Part shown: positions 1 to 8,078 of the stretch, piece after piece | Layout of the letters: each line of letters opens with the position of its first letter | How positions within the stretch are numbered: the first letter of the stretch is position 1 | Source of the DNA: CAZFIM01 sp964519615 | GTDB taxonomy: Bacteria; Chloroflexota; Dehalococcoidia; GIF9; UBA5629 | DNA length: 20,956 nucleotides | NCBI GenBank assembly: GCA_964519615.1 | Contig: CAZFIM010000042.1 | Location: forward strand, 1-20,956 | Direction: 5' to 3' | Notes under the pieces: generated by a model | Told to the model about the DNA's origin: nothing | What the model saw: only the letters and a program-made list of their open reading frames with translations | Databases searched by the model: none | Translations under genes and position numbers: made by a program

Positions 1-147
1 CAGGATCATGCCCATATAAAGAGGGTGTAAATGTGTCTCCGCCACACCTCCCCATGGAAAGATGAAACGGTAGATACCGGGCAAGACCCAGAAACAGAGA
101 AAATAGAATCCTGCCATCGTCCCCAGTATAGCTCCAATCTTCTTCAT
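1..147 (-). CDS. Small membrane protein, C-terminal part beyond window
   Basis: The first 49 codons of a gene that runs off the left edge. I chose the ATG at 147 (MKKIGAILG...) because the AAAGGA ribosome site lies about ten bases before it. An in-frame ATG at 156 would sit almost on top of that site. The visible part starts with two lysines and a hydrophobic stretch (residues about 4-25) containing an FYFLCFW run, then a short aromatic segment and a second hydrophobic stretch beginning near the edge. It is therefore an inner-membrane protein or starts with a signal anchor. It follows the 196-753 gene by 48 bases in the same orientation and is probably the next gene of the same transcript. 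No family is recognisable from so short a piece. Confidence 0.6.
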   Translation of the reverse strand, partial: MKKIGAILGTMAGFYFLCFWVLPGIYRFIFPWGGVAETHLHPLYMGMIL

Positions 148-195
148 AGTGTCCATTTCCTTTATGATTAATCTGACAATCAGCCTGTTAAAAAA

Positions 196-753
196 CTATC
201 CCACTCTTCCCATAGCATAAGGTAAAAGGAGCTGTATCCACAATAATGTGCAGACGGATAAGAAGACCGCCATCACCCCTGCCTTTTTCCTTTCCCATTT
301 CAACTCGGCATAAGCCAGCACGAAGCTTGACAGCCAGATCATGGCCATCGGGACAGCAATCAATGCAATCTGCCACATCTGGCCCATAGCGGGAATCAGG
401 GTGGCATGGTAATAAGAACCGTGCCAGATCATCATGGCATAGGACTCACCGATGGGAATGTAGAGCAATGCCAGATAAAAAAGAAAGAACCATTTTCGCT
501 CATCATCCGATTTTTCAAATCCCCGCCAGGAGTCATTGACGCTCTTAAGCAAACGCAAGGCAAGTGAAAATATGAGCAGGTTCCAGCCATATCCGACTAT
601 TATGCCGATCGGCAGGCCAATCAGCCAGCTCCACACAGAGAATGTGGCGGCCGTTTCCCAATTAACACAATATATCAGCGCAGATGTCGCGAGAACAATG
701 CAGACCACGACCAATGCCATCGGCCAACGGTTTTCTCTTTTCACCGCTATCAT
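196..753 (-). CDS. Hypothetical five-span integral membrane protein
   Basis: A 185-residue protein made almost entirely of hydrophobic segments, at about residues 12-31, 42-68, 87-108, 125-148 and 160-180. A charged cytoplasmic-looking loop (around KSVNDSWRGFEKSDDERK) lies between the second and third. There is no signal peptide cleavage site. The start codon is three bases beyond the stop of the upstream propeller lipoprotein gene (757-2229), with only a weak ribosome site, so its translation probably depends on the upstream gene. I recognise no enzyme motif or transporter signature. Other genes in this run alternate small membrane proteins with lipoproteins, so a role alongside the neighbouring lipoprotein is plausible but is inference. 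Confidence 0.75.
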   Translation of the reverse strand: MIAVKRENRWPMALVVVCIVLATSALIYCVNWETAATFSVWSWLIGLPIGIIVGYGWNLLIFSLALRLLKSVNDSWRGFEKSDDERKWFFLFYLALLYIPIGESYAMMIWHGSYYHATLIPAMGQMWQIALIAVPMAMIWLSSFVLAYAELKWERKKAGVMAVFLSVCTLLWIQLLLPYAMGRVG

Positions 754-756
754 AGA

Positions 757-2229
757 TCACTTACGCCCATTCTTCTTATTCTCGACCAGATAGAAGCTGT
801 CTCCCATCCTGGCCAGGTAGTGAAAGCGCGTGGCGGAATCGAAGACAATATCGAAAACGGCGTCGTACGCTTTGCCTTCTGCTCCGTCCACAACGACGAA
901 TTGCTCAGCGCCGGCATGGTTATAGAGATTACCGTGCGAAGCGGTATACACCACCATTTGCCCGTCGGGGCTGAAGACAGGATCGCTCACAAATCCGTAT
1001 GGGTTTCCTTCCACTCCATCGGCCACGACCGCCTGTTTCGTATTTTCAATGGACATGGATTCATTCAAATCTACCCGGTACGCCACCCTGCTGCTGTCGG
1101 GGCCGAAGACAGGAAAACCGGCCATGAAATAATGCCTGCCCTCGCTTCCGTCCACCACGATGAACCGCCAATCGTTCTCACCTGCCGCATGATAGGCATA
1201 TCTGCTGCTGTCGGGACTGAAGAGCGGTGTCAGCGGCGTACCTATGCCTTCGTAGTGCTTGCCTTCCTCTCCATCCACCACCACCAGATCTTCCTTGCTG
1301 TCGGTCACGGCTCTATAGCCGATTCTTTTACTGTCCGGGCTGAAGACCAGGTCGGAGACCAGGAAATAGGGTGGGTGTTCGACTCCATCAAGGACAAGAA
1401 AACGGTAATTCCTATACATCTTGTCAATAGCGCAATAGGCCAGCCTGCTGCTGTCGGGGCTGAAGACAAGGTCGGAGATTGAGCCATAATAATTTTCATC
1501 TTCCACGCCGTCGATTACGACAGCCTTTCCGTCTTCAGCCGTGCACACGTAAGCCAGCCTCTGGCTGTCAGGGCTGAGCTGTACCTGTGATACCCTGGAG
1601 TAAAACTCACCTTCTTCTCCATTTACGACCACGCACCATCTACCATCTTTCCTGGCTGCATACGCTATTTTTCTGCTGTCAGCGCTGAACGTGAAATGGA
1701 GAATATCGTCATACTGCGCGCCCTCCTTCCCGTCCACCACCAGAAACTTCCTGTCATCGGTGTGCCTCTCCTGATCGCTGGTATAGGCTTTGTAGGCCAG
1801 GCTGCGGCTGTCAGGACTGAAGACAGGGGAGTCGGTTTCCTTATACGGCCTGCCTTCTTTGCCGTCTCTGACAACACGCATGTTCCCCTCGCTGAGGACG
1901 CGATAGGCAAGGTGTTTGCTGTCCGGGCTGAAGACAGCGGCATTCCCCCACTCGTCCCTGACTATTCGTTCGTAAGCCTTCCCTTCTTTGCCGTTGACCA
2001 CCATGGCTTCCCTATCACCGTTCCGTGCGACAAAGGCGACCTTTTTACCGTCGGGGCTTACGGTATACTCACGGTTACTATCGACTGCCGGGTATGTGAA
2101 CAGATGCTTTTCATACACCCACATGCCGGCGGGAGAGGAAGTGCTGCCGGACTCAGGTGCGCAACTGCACGATAGCATCGATACCGATAACAACAAGAGT
2201 AATGCTATGATCAGTCTGCTTTCCTTCAT
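757..2229 (-). CDS. PD40/TolB-type beta-propeller repeat lipoprotein
   Basis: A 490-residue predicted lipoprotein. I chose the ATG at 2229 over a longer open frame. It is preceded by AAGGA at good spacing, overlaps the stop of the upstream gene by ATGA, and begins a proper signal peptide (MKESR, a run of Leu/Ile, then MLSC with the lipid-accepting Cys at about residue 21). After a short linker the whole protein is a tandem of about ten units plus a degenerate last one. Each unit is about 35-45 residues and follows the pattern F-SPDS-(K/R)-hAY, then a variable hairpin, then VVVDG-EG--Y. The SPDS/hAY part is the PD40 (WD40-like) signature found in TolB and similar propellers. The DG-EG-xxY part is a distinctive constant second half. 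Expected location is the outer face of the membrane, probably for binding or scaffolding. No catalytic residues are evident. Confidence 0.88.
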   Translation of the reverse strand: MKESRLIIALLLLLSVSMLSCSCAPESGSTSSPAGMWVYEKHLFTYPAVDSNREYTVSPDGKKVAFVARNGDREAMVVNGKEGKAYERIVRDEWGNAAVFSPDSKHLAYRVLSEGNMRVVRDGKEGRPYKETDSPVFSPDSRSLAYKAYTSDQERHTDDRKFLVVDGKEGAQYDDILHFTFSADSRKIAYAARKDGRWCVVVNGEEGEFYSRVSQVQLSPDSQRLAYVCTAEDGKAVVIDGVEDENYYGSISDLVFSPDSSRLAYCAIDKMYRNYRFLVLDGVEHPPYFLVSDLVFSPDSKRIGYRAVTDSKEDLVVVDGEEGKHYEGIGTPLTPLFSPDSSRYAYHAAGENDWRFIVVDGSEGRHYFMAGFPVFGPDSSRVAYRVDLNESMSIENTKQAVVADGVEGNPYGFVSDPVFSPDGQMVVYTASHGNLYNHAGAEQFVVVDGAEGKAYDAVFDIVFDSATRFHYLARMGDSFYLVENKKNGRK

Positions 2230-2708
2230 TTCCGCAAGTCCTTGCTTAATAGCTGTGCCACGCCCGTGCAGTTGACCGCCAGGCCCAGAAGAGCAATAAC
2301 CACGGTCAGCAATCTGGCATAGGCCATATATAGCATAATGCCGCCTTCGACAGGTACGCGGAACTCCAGTACATAGCCCCATCTCAATACAAAGATAGAT
2401 ACGGCAACAGTCAGGACACCGGTGGCGATATGCATGGTTGCCGCTTTCTTCGTAACTTTCCTTCTTGTCAAAGAAGCGGCAGAAAGCAGCAATGTAGCGC
2501 CGGCAGCCAGAAGCAGAATGAATATGTATCGCGCGATAGCAAAAAGAGCATTATGCTCGGGACTTACATTGATTATCATCGCACCGCTCTCATCAGCTAC
2601 CGTTTCAGTGAGAAGTGCATCGACGCCGAATATCATCCATGCCCCGATGCAAACGGCCGCGATTACAATCAGTGTGCCGAGGACAATCTGCAAGACGGTA
2701 AGTTTCAT
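2226..2708 (-). CDS. Hypothetical four-span membrane protein
   Basis: A 160-residue protein with hydrophobic segments at about residues 5-28, 58-80, 90-110 and 128-150. The segment between the first two spans (about residues 29-57, TETVADESG...) is polar and probably faces outside. The start at 2708 lies one base after the stop of the 2710-4413 lipoprotein gene, with AGGAAAG about eight bases before it. Its stop overlaps the start of the PD40 lipoprotein gene by ATGA. The three genes are thus almost certainly co-translated. I do not recognise the family. By size and topology it resembles its neighbour at 196-753 but shares no obvious motif with it. Confidence 0.78.
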   Translation of the reverse strand: MKLTVLQIVLGTLIVIAAVCIGAWMIFGVDALLTETVADESGAMIINVSPEHNALFAIARYIFILLLAAGATLLLSAASLTRRKVTKKAATMHIATGVLTVAVSIFVLRWGYVLEFRVPVEGGIMLYMAYARLLTVVIALLGLAVNCTGVAQLLSKDLRK

Positions 2709-2709
2709 A

Positions 2710-4413
2710 TCACTTGCTTTCCTTATGTATCTCAGCTAATTTATTTTCAAGCTCGGAGATTGTGATGGAATTGCCTTCCGGAGTAATTACCTGTCCGTCT
2801 CTGTAGCCGAGCTTCCCCTGCCTGCTTCCGGTGACCATGTAAAAGTCGCCGTGTACAAACTCTTGCGGAGCCGGAATTTTCCATCCTTTTTCGCTATCGC
2901 TCAAGAAGAGCAGGACCTCTTCCCCCAGATCGAACATGGGCTGGTCCTCTGCCCATATCCTCATATCTCCTATTTGCCCACCCAGCACCGCCAGCGTGAC
3001 GTATGGAGACAGGGAACCACCATACAGGTACCGCTCGACTTGAATGACAACATCGGTAACTATCGTATGATGATCCATAAACTCCCAATCAGCAACCTCC
3101 CGGGATGGTAAAATATCCACCACCCTGCCGATAAGGACGGCATCCGCCCTTTCCGCCAGGGCTTCCAGCGTGAGATGTATCATCAGCGCATGAGTGGATA
3201 TCCCGCTGTCCCCCGGCTCAATTTGCGTTGTGGTAATCCCGTGGTTGCCGGGGACGTATTTCTCGGATGGGGCAATCATTCCGTCAATATATAATTGCTC
3301 CAGATTGTATTCGCACATCTCCAGTACAGGCATTTGCACTTCATCATAAGGAGTATTTAGCGTATCGGCGATAGACTGCCTGAGGGCGTCCTGGTCATAG
3401 CTTAAGCTGCTGAAAAGGTTTTGCGGCGGAAAGTCCCACTGCCTGGACGTCCAGAGTGAAGCGATCGCTTTCTCCTGCTCGTTGAGCTCGCGGTCGGCCG
3501 CCCTTACCTTCCAGTAAAATGGAACTGCCGGAGCCGAACCGGTCATGCCGGCAGGCCCCCTGCCGTCAGCAGCGAAGCTGGCATGGGCATAAGAGGGGGT
3601 TCTGATATCAGCGGATGGTACCAGGATTGCCGAGGTATAGTCCCTTCCATAGCGATGATAGAGATCGAGGACAGCCCGAGCCGCTGTCTGGGCGTATTCC
3701 TCGAAGCCGGAGGCATCCTCAGAGGTTATCAGCCAGAGGCCGGCTGTGCGCACCGAGTCTTCGTTTACCAGATTTGCTTCTTCGATAATCTGATACGGTT
3801 CAGCCCTGTCGAGCCAGGGTATATCCTGCGAGGCTATGTCCTCTATAATAACATCAACGGTGCACCCCATCGTCCCGTAGTCCTTCCCGTTGATTTCCAG
3901 CCCGATCTCAAGAGGGTATTCCCCCAGCGCAACATCCGGGGCTATTTCAATGACCAGCACGGAAGCCCGCTGGTTCGGTCCTCCCCATTGCATGCCATCG
4001 GTTAGTGTAAACCCATCAGGGATGTTATCGGCATACAGGCTCAGTCTCCCGACATCTCTATTCGGTATTATTGCTTTTATCACATTGTTTCTGGCCTGTC
4101 CGGCGGTTGTCTCTATATGACTCCTGTAATAGATATGAGCCTCTGTGGCTCCGCGGCCCAGATAGGCCTCCGATATTTCGATCGGCGGCCAGGGGTTCTT
4201 CACACCCGCCTGATGAAGATTGGCACGGTATGCCGGGCCCATTCCCGGCGCCGGCATAATATCGTCAGGCGCTTCCTGTTCCGCCTGGAGTATACCCATA
4301 TCTTTAACCGGTATGGGTAAGTGGGGGGTATTACTTCCACCGGTGTTACACGCAGTGGCAGCCAGCAGCAAAATTAGTATGACAGTAGCGCTCGCTCCGA
4401 TCAACTTATGCAT
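2710..4413 (-). CDS. Two-part surface lipoprotein, function unknown
   Basis: A 567-residue predicted lipoprotein with a strong ribosome site (GGGAGG, seven bases before the ATG at 4413). The signal peptide ends LAATAC, with the lipid-accepting Cys at residue 22. Residues about 130-215 read like a bacterial Ig/NEW3-type beta domain (P-D-V-A-x-G-E-Y-P-L-E-I, then ING). A middle part of about 200 residues has no obvious relatives. The C-terminal 170 residues form a separate beta-rich domain beginning ADAVLIGRVVDI, with VLGGQIGDMR, EDQPMFDLGEEVLLFL and GKLGYRDGQVI segments. From memory this pattern recurs in uncharacterised Gram-positive and Chloroflexota surface proteins, without a known activity. 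Nothing suggests an enzyme. It follows the eight-repeat lipoprotein gene by 13 bases in the same operon. Confidence 0.82.
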   Translation of the reverse strand: MHKLIGASATVILILLLAATACNTGGSNTPHLPIPVKDMGILQAEQEAPDDIMPAPGMGPAYRANLHQAGVKNPWPPIEISEAYLGRGATEAHIYYRSHIETTAGQARNNVIKAIIPNRDVGRLSLYADNIPDGFTLTDGMQWGGPNQRASVLVIEIAPDVALGEYPLEIGLEINGKDYGTMGCTVDVIIEDIASQDIPWLDRAEPYQIIEEANLVNEDSVRTAGLWLITSEDASGFEEYAQTAARAVLDLYHRYGRDYTSAILVPSADIRTPSYAHASFAADGRGPAGMTGSAPAVPFYWKVRAADRELNEQEKAIASLWTSRQWDFPPQNLFSSLSYDQDALRQSIADTLNTPYDEVQMPVLEMCEYNLEQLYIDGMIAPSEKYVPGNHGITTTQIEPGDSGISTHALMIHLTLEALAERADAVLIGRVVDILPSREVADWEFMDHHTIVTDVVIQVERYLYGGSLSPYVTLAVLGGQIGDMRIWAEDQPMFDLGEEVLLFLSDSEKGWKIPAPQEFVHGDFYMVTGSRQGKLGYRDGQVITPEGNSITISELENKLAEIHKESK

Positions 4414-4426
4414 TGGTTCACCTCCC

Positions 4427-5776
4427 TCATGAATCCAGCTTTATGCCGTCTTCTCCCCACAGCATCTCTCCCTCGTTGCTGATTCTCTGTATATATGAAG
4501 ACGTTCTGTCCTTGATATGTTCTCCGGCAGCCCAGGTAACGAAGAATCCGCCTTCCCCGTCAGTGGTAATCCTTGCCGGTACGGAATATCCGGCCCAGTA
4601 CGGCCTGACCGAAGAAACCCGAATGCCACTATCCCCCCAGAGCTTGTTGCCACCGCCATCCACATACTGCATATAGAGGGACTTGTCGCCTCCATCGGCG
4701 CGGTTCCAGGCTATGACAGCTCCACCTTTACCGTCACTTTCCGCATAGTAGTGAATGACATTGTCGTATTCACCGGCATGTCCTGTTACAATGCCTTCCT
4801 CCGGCCAGATTATGTTTCCGGCAAGGTCTATCTTTTGAGCGTATGCGTTCTGCAGGTCATCCCATAAAATGATCGCGTTGCCGGAGGCGTCCGCAACAAT
4901 ACCGGGGTCGTGGACTGTTTTCGCTATCAGGATTCCGTAGCTTCCCCACACCCTTTTGCCGCTGTTATCGATATGCTGGGCATAGAGGTCCTGGCCTGTT
5001 TGTCCCCAGACCGCGAGGGCGCCGCCTGCGCCATCCCCGATGATCATGTTCTCGAAGACCCCTGTGACATAACCGGGCTTGCCCTTCTCGTTCAGCTGAA
5101 GGCTGGCAGTGGGCCAGGAAACGTTCCCGTCGGCGTCCACCCTCTGCACAAAGATATTTCCTTCACTGTAGCCGGGATTGTCTTTCCAGAGGATGAAGAC
5201 GTTGCCGCTGTCGTCACTGGCTATATCGAATTTATCCAAATCAGGCGCAGATATGGTGATAAAATAGCCGGTATCGCTGTCGGCCTTCTGGATGCTGATA
5301 TGGTTTTCGCTTGACGCCCAGGCGATGATTAGCTCTCCGTCTTTGTTTCCGAGGGCCTTGAAATAAGCAGGAGAGGGGACATTAGTTGGAGATTCACCTT
5401 CCCATACTTGCCTGCCTTCCTTGTCCAGTTCTCTGGCCCATATATAGCTGTCGGAAATATAGACAACGGTGGCATTACCGCGGCCATCGGCAACGAGAGA
5501 GGCGAAGTTACCCTGCTCGCCGGTGAAACCTCCTGTCCGGGGGCCGAGGTCTATCCCGTCTCCGGGCCAAAGCGCCTCGCCTTGTGGACCGAGGCGCTGT
5601 ATGCAGGTACGCCTTTCCTGCCCGTTGTTTACCTGGTAGGCAACAACGGCGCCACCCTCGCCATCAGGTACAGCGCATGGATTGACTATTGAGTACTGTG
5701 GAGGACGCCCATCTATGCAGCCAGCAAGAGATGAAATGATATATAGTGCAACCATGACGGCTATCGTTTTTTTCAT
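4427..5776 (-). CDS. Eight-repeat propeller-like lipoprotein (first of two paralogues)
   Basis: A 449-residue predicted lipoprotein. The signal peptide MKKTIAVMVALYIISSLAGC has a perfect lipobox (L-A-G-C, Cys20). The rest is eight units of about 45-55 residues. The core runs as: DGxGGAVVAW, a short loop, a Y(A/I)Q(R/K)(I/V)D strand, xGxxLW, then a GI turn. Examples are SDGKGGAVIAWNR, LYMQYVDGGGNKLWGDSGI and IQRISNEGEMLWGEDGI. Units 2-4 are the most diverged. Eight such units suggest an eight-bladed beta propeller on the cell surface. The start overlaps the stop of the small membrane protein gene (5773-6048) by ATGA. It is paralogous to the gene at 6063-7478, with the same unit, unit count and ending. 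No catalytic motif is seen; ligand binding or adhesion is inference only. Confidence 0.87.
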   Translation of the reverse strand: MKKTIAVMVALYIISSLAGCIDGRPPQYSIVNPCAVPDGEGGAVVAYQVNNGQERRTCIQRLGPQGEALWPGDGIDLGPRTGGFTGEQGNFASLVADGRGNATVVYISDSYIWARELDKEGRQVWEGESPTNVPSPAYFKALGNKDGELIIAWASSENHISIQKADSDTGYFITISAPDLDKFDIASDDSGNVFILWKDNPGYSEGNIFVQRVDADGNVSWPTASLQLNEKGKPGYVTGVFENMIIGDGAGGALAVWGQTGQDLYAQHIDNSGKRVWGSYGILIAKTVHDPGIVADASGNAIILWDDLQNAYAQKIDLAGNIIWPEEGIVTGHAGEYDNVIHYYAESDGKGGAVIAWNRADGGDKSLYMQYVDGGGNKLWGDSGIRVSSVRPYWAGYSVPARITTDGEGGFFVTWAAGEHIKDRTSSYIQRISNEGEMLWGEDGIKLDS

Positions 5777-6048
5777 CTTTCAGTTCTCGGTTTTTCTATC
5801 TCCTGTTCGATTTCGCCACACAAACCCTGTTGGAACTTTTTGATAGCAACATAGACGAGTGCGGCTGCACCGCAGATGAATATCATGGTACTACCGGCGA
5901 ATACACTTTCTCCGTTAACGGGATTGGCTCTAAAAAGGCTCAGTATAAATGAAAGAAGCATTACAACAACAGGCACGAATATAAGGATTCTCCCCATTAT
6001 CGTTAGAGCGCTCAGCCAATCAGATGTATCTTGTTTGTTGTTTTTCAT
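5773..6048 (-). CDS. Small two-span membrane protein
   Basis: A 91-residue protein. I took the ATG at 6048 because an excellent ribosome site (GGGGGGAG, three to four bases before it) lies there. A start 16 codons upstream would overlap the previous gene and lacks such a site. Hydrophobic segments are at about residues 14-38 and 50-70, joined by a short loop (RANPVNGESVF). A charged C-terminal tail ends EIEQEIEKPRTER. It sits between the two eight-repeat lipoprotein genes, 14 bases after the first and overlapping the second by ATGA. Family not recognised. Its position suggests a membrane partner for one or both propeller lipoproteins, which is inference. Confidence 0.75.
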   Translation of the reverse strand: MKNNKQDTSDWLSALTIMGRILIFVPVVVMLLSFILSLFRANPVNGESVFAGSTMIFICGAAALVYVAIKKFQQGLCGEIEQEIEKPRTER

Positions 6049-6062
6049 TTTCTCCCCCCTGT

Positions 6063-7478
6063 CTAGCGATTCAGCCTGATCCCTTTCTTTCCCCACAACA
6101 ACTCACCTTCAGTGCTTATCCTCTGAACGGAAGCCCTTTCTCCTCTGAACAAACCCCTCCCCACTCCCCACCCCACTACCGCTCCGCCCTTCCCGTCTGT
6201 GGCGAGCGAGTAGCCGTCGTAATCGCCTTCGATAACCTGAACTCCATTCTCCGGCCATGCTGCCTCGCCGTTGCCGTTCACTTTCTGTATATAGAGCCCC
6301 TCATCACGTTCATAGGAGACTATTGCCCTTTCTGCTCCATCTTCTACTATTTGCGGGAATGGATTGAGCGCGGTTGCCGCCACCTTCACCCCACCGGGCT
6401 GCCAGCGTATCGCGCCGCCTGCATCCACCCTCTGCGCATACACGGCCGGGCCGTCGCGCATGTCTCTCCAGATGACGATAGCCCCGCCAGAGCCATCGCT
6501 GACAACTCTTGGCTCAAGAGGGAATGCATCCCCGTCAGCTCTGTTTATTTCCAGAGGAAGGCCTCCTTCCCCCCAGAGAATACTGCCATCGGCAGCCAGC
6601 TTCTGGACCAGAATATCCATCTTGAGCGCCTCCGCAGAGCCGCTCTCTATCCTGCCGCGCGGATGCTGATGCCAGGCAACTATAGCTCCGCCTGCCCCAT
6701 CCCCGGTTATCTGCACCGACTCGGCGAAGACATCTTCCGTGGTGGAGTACAGCAGAACCCCCTCACCTCCCCACTGAGAGTACCCTTCCCGGCTTATTCT
6801 GTGAGCGTAAATATAATGGCGTGAAAACGTCTCGCCGGGCCGGGCGTCTTCGGGATAGCGCAACTCCTCGCGCGCGATGACCACCCCGCCGAGCCCGTCG
6901 GCGGCTATCACGCTGAAATTAACGGGATATCTGACCGTGACGCCGTCTTTGCCCCAGGGATATTCTCCATCTGCGGTAACTTTGACAACCGGGAGCTCTT
7001 TACCAATAGATTTGTATACAAAGATACTCCCGCCAAAACCATCAGTCGTGAGTTGGTTGATATGTTGTTTGATCGCAAGTACATCTACCTGACCCTCGGA
7101 ATTTATCTTAAAGACATAGAAGGTTCCTGCCGGCTCAATAGAAGAAGGAGTACCGGGCATGGAGGCGATAATGCCGCCGGAGCCGTTGCTGACAATCTCA
7201 ATGAAGGGAAAGTTGTAAGAGCGGCTGTCGCTCTCGACCAGCCTGGCCCCATTACCTGCCCACATTGCCTTTCCGTCCGGGCCGAGCTTCTGTGCATACA
7301 CAAGCCCTCCCAGCTCATCCTCATAGACTGCATAAGCTCCGCCTGTGCCATCGTCAGCTACACTGATGCCATACATAGTATGCGAATGCCTCAGGCAATT
7401 GCAGCCAACACATGCTATCAATGCCGCAATGAGGACGATGGCGATGACTCCGGCGATGATTGTCGAACTTTTTTTCAT
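6063..7478 (-). CDS. Eight-repeat propeller-like lipoprotein (second paralogue)
   Basis: A 471-residue predicted lipoprotein. The ATG at 7478 follows GGAGGGG at good spacing; a TTG seven codons upstream is possible but has no ribosome site of its own. The signal peptide carries the lipobox L-I-A-C (Cys23), followed by more cysteines (CVGCNC). It then has eight units like those of the gene at 4427-5776: for example SDGSGGAIVIW, VYAQRVDAGGAIRW, and a final SVQRISTEGELLWGKKGIRLNR. The last unit is nearly the same as the last unit of the paralogue (IQRISNEGEMLWGEDGIKLDS), which argues for common descent by gene duplication. Units 4 and 5 carry longer loops (about 12-15 extra residues). Predicted surface propeller; ligand unknown. 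Confidence 0.87.
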   Translation of the reverse strand: MKKSSTIIAGVIAIVLIAALIACVGCNCLRHSHTMYGISVADDGTGGAYAVYEDELGGLVYAQKLGPDGKAMWAGNGARLVESDSRSYNFPFIEIVSNGSGGIIASMPGTPSSIEPAGTFYVFKINSEGQVDVLAIKQHINQLTTDGFGGSIFVYKSIGKELPVVKVTADGEYPWGKDGVTVRYPVNFSVIAADGLGGVVIAREELRYPEDARPGETFSRHYIYAHRISREGYSQWGGEGVLLYSTTEDVFAESVQITGDGAGGAIVAWHQHPRGRIESGSAEALKMDILVQKLAADGSILWGEGGLPLEINRADGDAFPLEPRVVSDGSGGAIVIWRDMRDGPAVYAQRVDAGGAIRWQPGGVKVAATALNPFPQIVEDGAERAIVSYERDEGLYIQKVNGNGEAAWPENGVQVIEGDYDGYSLATDGKGGAVVGWGVGRGLFRGERASVQRISTEGELLWGKKGIRLNR

Positions 7479-7495
7479 ATACCCCTCCAGTAGTA

Positions 7496-8068
7496 TCAAT
7501 CCCTGATATTCTCGCGGTGCACCTCTCCGGTCGTCATGGCGATATCCATCAGCCTCCGGTAGATATCGTTGAGCGGGGTCGGCATGTCTGGATACGTTTG
7601 GCCCCCGTCGGGGGAAAGATAGCCGAAGGCTGCCACCTCTTTTTGCATGGTGTTGCTGTCAACCGAAACAGTCAGCTTCATGTCGCCTATCCTGACGCTG
7701 CCGCCTTCGCGCGGCTCACCTTCGAACTGGTAGTATTCACCCAGTTCCTGGAATCCGCTATTTTCAATGTATGCGAGCAATTCGTCCAGTTGCCCGGACG
7801 TGATCGTGCCCGTATTCCACGTCCTGGTTGAATAGGCGCCGGGGGGCCGCAACCCTTGTTCCCGGATATAGATAATTCTGCCGTCATTGTAGATAGAGAG
7901 ACTGTCGGCCTTTCCCGCCATCAACCAATCCATCTGCATATGGATGACCGGGGGCCCTTCCGGGACGGCGACAGGAGGCGATGCTTTCAGGTGAAACCAG
8001 ACACCGGTTCCAATGCACACCAGCCCCAGAGCCAGCAGGACGGTATAGAGTATTCTCTTGCCTGTCAT
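7496..8068 (-). CDS. Signal-anchored protein, paralogue of next gene upstream
   Basis: A 190-residue protein. I chose the ATG at 8068 because GAGG lies eight bases upstream; a GTG three codons earlier lies inside that ribosome site. An N-terminal hydrophobic segment (residues about 6-24) without a lipobox Cys anchors a soluble outer domain. The domain has the pattern SIYNDGRIIYIREQGLRPP, then TGTITSGQLDELLAYIENSGF. The second half is beta-rich (GGSVRIGDMKLTVSV) and ends in a predicted helix (PTPLNDIYRRLMDIA). The same layout appears in the protein encoded at 8079-8663, so the two are tandem paralogues. The fold loosely resembles small secreted-inhibitor-like or DUF6438-like domains, but I cannot assign a family. 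Confidence 0.78.
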   Translation of the reverse strand: MTGKRILYTVLLALGLVCIGTGVWFHLKASPPVAVPEGPPVIHMQMDWLMAGKADSLSIYNDGRIIYIREQGLRPPGAYSTRTWNTGTITSGQLDELLAYIENSGFQELGEYYQFEGEPREGGSVRIGDMKLTVSVDSNTMQKEVAAFGYLSPDGGQTYPDMPTPLNDIYRRLMDIAMTTGEVHRENIRD

Positions 8069-8078
8069 TATCGCCACC

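Noticed and set aside
820..2175. Long plus-strand open frames opposite the PD40 lipoprotein gene
   Set aside because: They mirror the repeat periodicity of the minus-strand gene; no ribosome sites, and the peptides repeat the antisense of SPDS/DG-EG units.
2230..2382. Upstream extension of the PD40 lipoprotein by 51 codons
   Set aside because: It would place the signal peptide inside the protein and overlap the previous gene; the ATG at 2229 has a ribosome site and an ATGA overlap.
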